A stretch of DNA of 64,000 nucleotides from Mobilisporobacter senegalensis (lineage in GTDB: Bacteria; Bacillota; Clostridia; Lachnospirales; Lachnospiraceae): contig NZ_RJVG01000004.1 in assembly GCF_003752155.1 (NCBI RefSeq), positions 62,001 to 126,000 of the forward strand, given 5' to 3'. Made by a program: the position numbers and the translations under genes. This document shows positions 32,986 to 39,280 of this stretch, one piece after another; position 1 is the first letter of the stretch; the number at the start of each line of letters is the position of its first letter. The notes beneath the pieces were generated by a model. It searched no databases, was not told where the DNA came from, and worked only from the letters and a program-made list of their open reading frames with translations.

Positions 32986-34941
32986 CTAAATCTTAGAAAT
33001 GAGTTTCATTTTTTTATTACTGCAATATGGACATCCTGCTTTTTGTCTGGATGTAACTGTTGCTTCCCATTCATGTCCCTTTTCACATATCCACCAAACT
33101 TTTTTACCAGACCTTCTAGAAACTTCACTAGGTTGTAACCCATTATTTTTATTATAATTCCATTGTGCAGCTATTTGTGGGTAAAATTCTGCCAAGCTAT
33201 TACCCTTAGTTGGAATACTTAATTTTTTTGATAATTGATTTTTCAAGCACAAAGGACATCCAGAACCTTTCATTCTAGCACTTATGTAGGATTTCCATTC
33301 TGTGCCACATACTTGACATTTCCACCAAGCTTTTATATTTGAACCTTTTCCAATAGTTGTTGGATTCAAACCAGTATTCTTTTTATAACACCATTCTTTC
33401 ATTAAATTGGGATTAAGAGTCACAATATCGTTGATTCCTTTTACTACTATTCTATTATTGCATATAGGACATCCGCGACCTGCTACTCGGTGAGAAATTG
33501 ATGCCTGCCATTCATGCCCATTTTTACACACCCACCAAACCTTTTTATCAGAACCACTAGTAACTTTCGCAGGTGTCAAATCACCATTTTTTTGTATATT
33601 CCACTCATCCATCAAATATGGATGAGTGATTGCTAGCGAATTTTTCTTTTCCATGTAATTCAAAAGTTTATATATTTTTTTTCGATCTTTATTAATATTA
33701 ATTTTAGGTAAATCATCCATAATGGCACTTGTCTGTTCATTAATTTTTAAAATTACTTCTACGATAATCTTTTCTAAATCTCTCTCTTTCCTTGATCGTA
33801 AAAAAAAGCAAATACTACTTCCCTGAAGTTTTGGACAATTGGGTTCTCTTATTCTTATTAGTTGTATTCTATGTTGATTGCATATTTTATCTTTTTCCAT
33901 ATCATTTTCAATAGAAGAATGAAATGCTTCACCATCATATTCTATTCCGATATTTAAACTTGGTATAAAAATATCTAGTTCTTTACCTCCCAAAAAAGCA
34001 GGTCGATAGTTTTCTATGCAATCATGAAAAGCCATTGACACATAGTAATATACTACTTTCTCAGGGAAGGAAACTCTAAGTTCTCTAGAGCACTCAGGGC
34101 AGCCACGTTTAGCTCGATTATTAATTGTAGCCTGCCATTCGTGACCTTTAAAACATTTCCACCATACTTTTTTATTTGAAGAAGGGGCTACATCTGTAGG
34201 AAACAGCATTTCATTCTTTGTTGGGTGCCATTCTTTTGCCAATATCGGATTTATAGTTTCTAAATCATTGAAACCCGCTTGAATTATTTTATTACTGCAA
34301 TATGGACATCCACGACCTTTCGTTCTATTAGCGATAGATGTTTCCCACTCATGTCCTTTATCACATTGCCACCAAACTTTTCTATGTGACCCCGATGATA
34401 CTGTCTCGGGAGTTAATTCACCATTTTTTATAAAATGCCATTCTTTTGTCAATTGAGGATATTTATTTATCAAAAGATTATCTACATTAGGTATACTTCT
34501 ACTTTTAGAAATCGCCTTTTTCCCACATTCTGGGCAACCACATCCTCTGGTTCTACTACTAATCAGTGCCTTCCACTCATGCCCACACTTTTTGCACTTC
34601 CACCATACTTTTGCGTGAGAGCTTGCTTTAACATTAAATGGTGTAGCTGTCCCATTTTTTTCTTTCAACCATTCCTGAACTAAATTTTTATGTGTAGTTG
34701 CTAAATCAGTTTCTCCCTTCACAGGAAATCTTCCACTACAATATGGGCATCCTGATAATGTAGAGGTTCGACTATTCACACTAGCAATCCAACTATGACC
34801 CTTGTTACAATTCCAATGTACTTTACGTTCAGAACCATACGATATTTTTTCGTCTAACTCTCCATTTTTCAGTGAATCCCATTCTTCCAAGAGATACTCA
34901 TAATGATTTTCATGACACCAATCTAATAAACTTTTTCTCAT
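32986..34941 (-). CDS. Zinc-ribbon repeat protein with embedded nuclease domain
   Basis: A 651-residue protein with seven copies of a ~65-residue unit, consensus EW...KNG.LTP..V..GS.KKVWWKC..GHEW.A.I..R..G.GCP.C. Each unit holds CxxC or CxxGH plus CPxC pairs, fitting a zinc ribbon (the DUF4379/probable zinc-ribbon family). Four units precede and three follow a central domain (about residues 285-400) with GGKELDIFIPSLNIGIEYDGEAFH, an E..LD......IEYDG core like Vsr/DUF559 restriction-endonuclease folds, and a later IRLIRIRE strand. Predicted to bind nucleic acid and cleave it. It may be a defence or homing-type nuclease; this is inference. The 3' end has lost an eighth repeat. Confidence 0.82.
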   Translation of the reverse strand: MRKSLLDWCHENHYEYLLEEWDSLKNGELDEKISYGSERKVHWNCNKGHSWIASVNSRTSTLSGCPYCSGRFPVKGETDLATTHKNLVQEWLKEKNGTATPFNVKASSHAKVWWKCKKCGHEWKALISSRTRGCGCPECGKKAISKSRSIPNVDNLLINKYPQLTKEWHFIKNGELTPETVSSGSHRKVWWQCDKGHEWETSIANRTKGRGCPYCSNKIIQAGFNDLETINPILAKEWHPTKNEMLFPTDVAPSSNKKVWWKCFKGHEWQATINNRAKRGCPECSRELRVSFPEKVVYYYVSMAFHDCIENYRPAFLGGKELDIFIPSLNIGIEYDGEAFHSSIENDMEKDKICNQHRIQLIRIREPNCPKLQGSSICFFLRSRKERDLEKIIVEVILKINEQTSAIMDDLPKININKDRKKIYKLLNYMEKKNSLAITHPYLMDEWNIQKNGDLTPAKVTSGSDKKVWWVCKNGHEWQASISHRVAGRGCPICNNRIVVKGINDIVTLNPNLMKEWCYKKNTGLNPTTIGKGSNIKAWWKCQVCGTEWKSYISARMKGSGCPLCLKNQLSKKLSIPTKGNSLAEFYPQIAAQWNYNKNNGLQPSEVSRRSGKKVWWICEKGHEWEATVTSRQKAGCPYCSNKKMKLISKI

Positions 34942-34992
34942 ATGTTCCCCTTATATGATAATTGCTTTTACTTTTATTATCTTATAATTAAC

Positions 34993-35310
34993 TTAGTGAA
35001 TAATGATTTGAATTGACTTATAACCTGCTAAATAATGTGGTTGCTTATTTCTACGCAAAAACCTCTCCCATCCTTCTAAAGCTTCTGCCATATATTCATC
35101 TAACAAAGCTTCATCTTCAGATGCGCTTTTTCCAACATACCCATCATTTGATACACTCTAAAACACTGAACACGCATATTCATATCCCTCATAATCCTCA
35201 GGTCTTGGTAAAACTTTAAATGTTCCATCTGTATCAACTAACACCACGTTACTGACTTTGTCATTTCCATAAGCTAATGCTTGTTTAAGTTGATTTCTAT
35301 CCAATATCAT
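34993..35310 (-). pseudogene. Unknown small gene with in-frame TAG
   Basis: From ATG 35310: 50 codons (MILDRNQLKQALAYGNDKVS, then VVLVDTDGTFKVLPRPEDYEGYEY), a TAG at 35160-35158, then 54 codons in the same frame (SNDGYVGKSASEDEALLDEYMAEALEGWERFLRRNKQ) to a TAA. The continuous frame and even character on both sides show a single-base nonsense change. No family recognised. An 11-bp inverted repeat lies just upstream. Confidence 0.65.
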
Positions 35311-35321
35311 AAAATAACCTT

Positions 35322-35370
35322 CTTGACATAATATAGCTAAATGTTAAAACTGTCTAACCATTATGTCAAG
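35322..35370. repeat. Inverted repeat in a divergent promoter region
   Basis: Perfect 11-bp arms cttgacataat (35322-35332) and attatgtcaag (35360-35370) separated by 27 bp, between the start of the TAG-interrupted gene and the DUF1413 promoter. Each arm contains a TTGACA-like hexamer. Candidate operator. Confidence 0.6.
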
Positions 35371-35441
35371 TCCAATTAGAAATATCTCTACTACTATACT
35401 ATTCTTTCCTCTTCTGTAATCTTTAATAGTAAAAATACAGT

Positions 35442-35470
35442 TTGACAACATGCTTTATTTAAAATATAAT
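35442..35470 (+). promoter_or_regulatory. Full-consensus promoter for the DUF1413 gene
   Basis: TTGACA at 35442-35447, 17-bp spacer, TATAAT at 35465-35470: all twelve bases consensus. Confidence 0.9.
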
Positions 35471-35519
35471 AAGGCAAACAACGTTGACATTATATTTGAT
35501 AACATGGAGGTCGACAATC

Positions 35520-35774
35520 ATGATAGACATTGATCAATTATTAGACCACGCAATAAAGGAAACTGAAAATGTTAATCTAAATGAAGAATTTCTATTAAAG
35601 GATTTATTTAAAGGTTATGAATGGAACAGAATTCCACATAAGGACAGATTGCTTTTAGGGATACTGTTTTTAAGATATGTGGAAAATAATAAAACATTTA
35701 TTACCCCTTTTAAAAAAACATCCTCTAAACAACAGATTTACACAAAAGCTAGGAGAAATCGATATGGAGTTTAA
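35520..35774 (+). CDS. DUF1413 domain protein
   Basis: From ATG 35520 (GGAGG 9 bases upstream), 84 residues. The sequence LNEEFLLKDLFKGYEWNRIPHKDRLLLGILFLRYV and KTSSKQQIYTK matches DUF1413, a short family that resembles a winged-helix DNA-binding fold and is common on Gram-positive mobile elements. Function is not established. It is divergent from the TAG-interrupted gene and has a very strong promoter, which suggests a regulator kept in check by an operator. Confidence 0.8.
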   Translation: MIDIDQLLDHAIKETENVNLNEEFLLKDLFKGYEWNRIPHKDRLLLGILFLRYVENNKTFITPFKKTSSKQQIYTKARRNRYGV

Positions 35775-36152
35775 TACCAAATTGAATAAATATAAACTCT
35801 AAGTATTCATTTAATAATCTAACCTAATTTGAGCTTCTGCCCCTTAGATACATAATGCTACCGAATGTGAGCTCTACGATACTTTTTATTTCTACTGCAT
35901 ATAGAATTCTTACTCGGATTGTAGCATATTAAGGAATCATTCTTCTCAATGATTCCTTAATATGTTGATACAAAAAGAAAATAATTAATTGAGAAGGAAT
36001 AGTATATTTTTTTCATTAAAAGAGATAAGTATTTCGTATTCTTGGTTCATAAACTTATGATACTTTATACTTATTATTTCATACAGCAAGTGTAGATGCT
36101 TATATCTTTTATATACTATTGATTTTATAAACAATAAGCACATACATAATTT
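35775..36152. other. Gap with a large palindrome
   Basis: No gene seen. Main feature is the 17-bp-arm palindrome at 35925-35964; the rest is AT-rich. Confidence 0.5.
35925..35964. repeat. Perfect 17-bp inverted repeat
   Basis: Arms 35925-35941 and 35948-35964 are perfectly complementary (catattaaggaatcatt and its reverse complement) with a 6-base loop. No T-run on either side, so it is not an ordinary terminator. Confidence 0.8.
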
Positions 36153-36731
36153 TTACATATATCTCTTCCTATTCAATTCATAACATTCTCCCCAAAGTTC
36201 TTTTAACTGTTTCTTCCACTTCCAGTCATCTTCATCACCATAAAAAATTTGCCATTCTAAATCAAACGGTAAAACACTTCTTAAGTAATCCTTTAATTTA
36301 AAAAAGGGCTGCCTTCCACCTATAAACTTATATCCATCTATATATGAGACCGTATTTACAATAAAATGAATATGTAATGAACCATCTTTAGAATAGTGGT
36401 CATCATGTAAAGCAAACACAATCTGAAACCTTTCACCTATATACATAGCAATCTGATATCCTATATAATATGCTTCCTCATATTCAATTTCATTTTCCCA
36501 AAATGGAGCAAAAGCAACTATGAAATGAACCAATTGTCTCTTGTCCTCTTTATGCCATGCTTTTTTCACCATAATAAAATCCCTCAAAGTATCTTGAACA
36601 CTAGAAAAAGAGGCTCCAATCCCACCATAAAAATTAAATCTATTTTTACTAGGATCCATAACATATCGAATTATTCTACCCATATCTTCAATGCTTTCAT
36701 ATCCTTCATCTACAAGCTTAATAATTGACAT
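36153..36731 (-). CDS. Relaxase/mobilization nuclease (short)
   Basis: A 192-residue protein with the core of the relaxase/mobilization domain: RIIRYVMDPSKN, QLVHFIVAF and the metal-binding H-rich motif ALHDDHYSKDGSLHIHFIVN, then DGYKF. A relaxase nicks oriT and stays bound to the 5' end during transfer. It is much shorter than usual (300-500 residues): only the catalytic part remains. An N-terminal Tyr nucleophile is plausible (Y10 or Y23). Its GGAGG and start overlap the 3' end of mobC, as in mobilization operons. Confidence 0.85.
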   Translation of the reverse strand: MSIIKLVDEGYESIEDMGRIIRYVMDPSKNRFNFYGGIGASFSSVQDTLRDFIMVKKAWHKEDKRQLVHFIVAFAPFWENEIEYEEAYYIGYQIAMYIGERFQIVFALHDDHYSKDGSLHIHFIVNTVSYIDGYKFIGGRQPFFKLKDYLRSVLPFDLEWQIFYGDEDDWKWKKQLKELWGECYELNRKRYM

Positions 36732-36988
36732 ATTCTGCCGTACCTCCTTTCTAATTCACTAAAAGAAATATCATAATGATTAAATTTTAAAAGATTTATT
36801 TCTTTTGATAATCTGCAACATTCTTCCACAATTTTTTCCTTATGTGGCACAAAAGCAGGTATCATAGGATTTAAAGCACAATCAATCATATATTTACTTA
36901 TATTCATATTTCTTTCACTTGCATCACCACTAATTTTTTCATATTCCTGCTCGGTACACCGGATGTTTAACGTTTTTGTTTTTTTCAT
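36710..36988 (-). CDS. mobC: MobC-like relaxosome accessory protein
   Basis: From ATG 36988 (GGAGG upstream), 92 residues. The KTKTLNIRCTEQEYEKISGDASERNMNISKYMIDCALN stretch is a ribbon-helix-helix DNA-binding domain typical of MobC/relaxosome proteins, followed by a helical tail. It binds oriT and helps the relaxase open the strands. It overlaps the relaxase gene by 22 bp and lies directly downstream of a large inverted repeat that is a candidate oriT. Confidence 0.83.
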   Translation of the reverse strand: MKKTKTLNIRCTEQEYEKISGDASERNMNISKYMIDCALNPMIPAFVPHKEKIVEECCRLSKEINLLKFNHYDISFSELERRYGRICQLLSL

Positions 36989-37109
36989 CTTAGGGTATCC
37001 TCCTATTTTTAAATTGCTTTTTCTAAGATCATTGAATTTATTCAACTATCCTAGTACTTCTTATTTCTTTTTTCTTAAGGTTCTCACTTCCTTTGATCAT
37101 TACTAGCAA

Positions 37110-37153
37110 GAAAGGATATTGGTATTACAAGTCCTTGCAATCAATATCTTTTC
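37110..37153. other. Candidate origin of transfer (oriT)
   Basis: Long imperfect inverted repeat upstream of mobC: left arm 37110-37131, right arm 37134-37153, matching at 18 of 20 paired positions with a two-base bulge in the left arm, and almost no loop. Relaxase targets are typically such repeats next to mobC/mob genes. The nick site cannot be placed by reading. Confidence 0.55.
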
Positions 37154-37330
37154 CTAATAATATGTTTGATGATTATAAAAAGTTATTATTCATTATTTAT
37201 CATTACTTACTATCTTTTTGATTTATCTTTAATTTTGGACACATGATATTATGATTTTCTAACTTGTCCTTATATGTTATTCATATAACATTTATATATA
37301 CAAAATAATTTAAGATAGGAGCGTTTAATC

Positions 37331-37519
37331 ATGTTTAATGAATTTGAAGACTTAATAACCATAGACGATTTATGTGATATGCTAAACATAGGTAAAAACT
37401 CAGCCTACAATCTGTTAAAGGATAAAAAAATAAAAGCATTCCGTATTGGTCGTGTATGGAAAATTCCAAAAAAATCTGTAGAAGAATATGTACAAAGAGA
37501 AAGTATAGATAATAGTTAA
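37331..37519 (+). CDS. Excisionase-type helix-turn-helix protein
   Basis: A 62-residue protein of the HTH_17/excisionase (MerR-like) family: LITIDDLCDMLNIGKNSAYNLLKDKKIKAFRIGRVWKIPKKSVEEYV. The winged-helix with RIGR.WKIPK wing is characteristic. TAGGAGCG stands before the ATG. It diverges from mobC and is convergent with the integrase gene. Such proteins act as recombination directionality factors or as regulators of transfer genes; a second one is encoded next to the integrase, so this copy may instead control mob. Confidence 0.8.
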   Translation: MFNEFEDLITIDDLCDMLNIGKNSAYNLLKDKKIKAFRIGRVWKIPKKSVEEYVQRESIDNS

Positions 37520-37530
37520 TATTAACTATA

Positions 37531-37554
37531 AACCGGGGCAATCTGTCCCGGTTT
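37531..37554. terminator. Bidirectional terminator between convergent HTH and integrase genes
   Basis: Stem aaccggg / cccggtt with a 9-base loop; short T-run on the plus strand, TATAGTT on the minus strand. Confidence 0.75.
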
Positions 37555-37568
37555 TATAGTCTAGTATT

Positions 37569-38750
37569 CTAAGAATTCATTATTTTTTCTGTCAGTTTAT
37601 CAATTGAATTGATTTTGGTTTCTTCGATAACGTGAGAATATATATCCATCGTAGTTGTTATCGTAGAATGACCCAGGAGTTCTTGAATTACTTTTGGAGA
37701 TTCCCCTTCATTTAATAAGATTGAAGCAAATGTATGACGCATATCATGAAAACGCTTTTTCTCAATCCCTGCTTGTACAAGCAACTTCTGAAATCCTCTT
37801 AGTAAATCTCTAGGATTAATAAAATCTCCATTCTCTTTAGCAAAGACAATGTTGTTATCAATATAGATATCACGATTGAGCATTTTTTCTTCGCTTTGAT
37901 CCTTCTTATGCTTTTTTAACACAGTTATCACAATATCATTTAAGGGAATGCTTCTTTGACTCTTTCTAGTCTTGGGCTCCATCAGAATAAGTTTAGAGCC
38001 TCTTTCACCATCACTTTTTACATCTTGTACTCTACATAGAGAATGTCTTACATATAGTTTTTTCCCTTCAAAATCAATATCATTCCAGTGTAACCCCAAT
38101 ATTTCACCCTTTCTAAGTCCGCTAAATGTTTCTAATAAAATAATAGGATAAAGCCTATCATCTCTTGCTACATTTAAAAGTTTTTGCACTTCCTCAGGGG
38201 TTAATGGATGGATCTCCTTTTGACTTTTTGATGGAAGTATCACTGATTTACTAACATTCTTATTGATTAAGTCATTTTTGTACGCTTGCTCTAATGCTCC
38301 GCTAATCAGAATATGAAGATATCTAACACTTCGATTAGACAAGCCTCCCTTGCCATCAACGCGACCATTTTTTAGCTTATCATTATAGAAAGCTTGTAGC
38401 TGGGTTGTTGTTATTTTATTCAGTGGTGTATTACCAAGATTAGTACCATATATGTGAGTATCGAAGTAAAGTATATAGTTTTCATAGGTTGTAAGTTTTA
38501 ATACTAATCTCTTGTAATTCTCTAACCACTCCTTCATCCAATCCTGTAGTTTCATATTTGAGCTTTCTGTTACTTCTCCATTTTTTGTAGCTTCTTGCAT
38601 TTCTTGTAACTTTTCTTTTACAATCTTTTGAGTTTTGCCATACACATATTTTCTTTTTGGAATTCCATTGATGCTTATATAACAGCTTCCACACCAGTAA
38701 CCATCTTTACGTTTAAATATTGTTCCTTCTCCATTACTTCTTTTTGCCAT
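37569..38750 (-). CDS. int: Tyrosine-type integrase
   Basis: From ATG 38750 (AAGGAGA 7 bases upstream), 393 residues. Tn916-Int-like build: N-terminal AP2-like arm-binding domain (GEGTIFKRKDGYWCGSCYI), SAM-like core-binding domain, and a catalytic domain with Arg in FSGLRKGEILGLHW, HDMRHTFAS, the box-III His in LLGHSTITTTMDIYSHV and the nucleophile Tyr in the same motif. It would recombine the anticodon-loop cores of tRNA-Leu, and its arm-binding domain should recognise the paired ttgatgta repeats at the ends. It is downstream of xis behind a terminator. Confidence 0.95.
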   Translation of the reverse strand: MAKRSNGEGTIFKRKDGYWCGSCYISINGIPKRKYVYGKTQKIVKEKLQEMQEATKNGEVTESSNMKLQDWMKEWLENYKRLVLKLTTYENYILYFDTHIYGTNLGNTPLNKITTTQLQAFYNDKLKNGRVDGKGGLSNRSVRYLHILISGALEQAYKNDLINKNVSKSVILPSKSQKEIHPLTPEEVQKLLNVARDDRLYPIILLETFSGLRKGEILGLHWNDIDFEGKKLYVRHSLCRVQDVKSDGERGSKLILMEPKTRKSQRSIPLNDIVITVLKKHKKDQSEEKMLNRDIYIDNNIVFAKENGDFINPRDLLRGFQKLLVQAGIEKKRFHDMRHTFASILLNEGESPKVIQELLGHSTITTTMDIYSHVIEETKINSIDKLTEKIMNS

Positions 38751-38788
38751 ATCAATCTCTCCTTGCATATGTTTTTAATTTATTGCAA

Positions 38789-38820
38789 CAAAAAAAGCCC
38801 CCAAAAGAATACTGAGGACT
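38789..38820 (-). terminator. Hairpin with T-run between xis and int
   Basis: Minus strand stem agtcctc / gggggct (three G-T pairs), 11-base loop, then seven T. It would reduce read-through from xis into int. Confidence 0.75.
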
Positions 38821-38843
38821 TGCTTTGTTGCAAAGTTATGTAG

Positions 38844-39023
38844 CTATATAGTTTTATTTAATTCTTCGTTGATAAAATTCTCAAATCTAATTTTAGGTAT
38901 TAGAATCCTTTTTCCCATTCGTACAACCGGGATCTTATTCTCTCGCACCAATTCATACATAAGGCTTTTTCCTATACCAATAAGTTCAGCTGCTTCAGTA
39001 ACACTATAAGTTAGTTTTTCCAT
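38844..39023 (-). CDS. xis: Excisionase
   Basis: From ATG 39023 (AAAGGA upstream), 59 residues of the HTH_17 excisionase family: SVTEAAELIGIGKSLMYELVRENKIPVVRMGKRILIPKIRFENFI. Position right before the integrase on the same strand is the standard xis-int layout of Tn916-like and related elements. Xis bends the end DNA to favour excision. The intervening terminator could set the Xis:Int ratio. Confidence 0.87.
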   Translation of the reverse strand: MEKLTYSVTEAAELIGIGKSLMYELVRENKIPVVRMGKRILIPKIRFENFINEELNKTI

Positions 39024-39177
39024 ATTAACCATTCCTTTCAATACTAATTCATCTTTATAATATATTTCTATATTATTCTGTTCTTACAGTTATATTTTTA
39101 AATTTTGAGGCTGATTAGTGGATAATTTCATATTCATAAAATAATTAATACAATTATCTTTTACTATTTCATTTTAG

Positions 39178-39206
39178 TTGGTTTAGTTGTCAAACCATGG
39201 TATAAT
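39178..39206 (+). promoter_or_regulatory. Promoter of the primase-like gene
   Basis: TTGGTT at 39178-39183, 17-bp spacer, TATAAT at 39201-39206. Confidence 0.65.
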
Positions 39207-39226
39207 ATGGGCATTATAACAAAAAC

Positions 39227-39258
39227 TAGGTACACAATACATTTAGGTACACACAATA
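39227..39258 (+). repeat. Short direct repeat in the leader of the primase-like gene
   Basis: taggtacacaata (39227-39239) and taggtacacacaata (39244-39258), 17 bp apart, between promoter and ribosome site. Candidate operator or replication-protein site. Confidence 0.45.
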
Positions 39259-39280
39259 TCCACATAAAGGAGACAATAAT

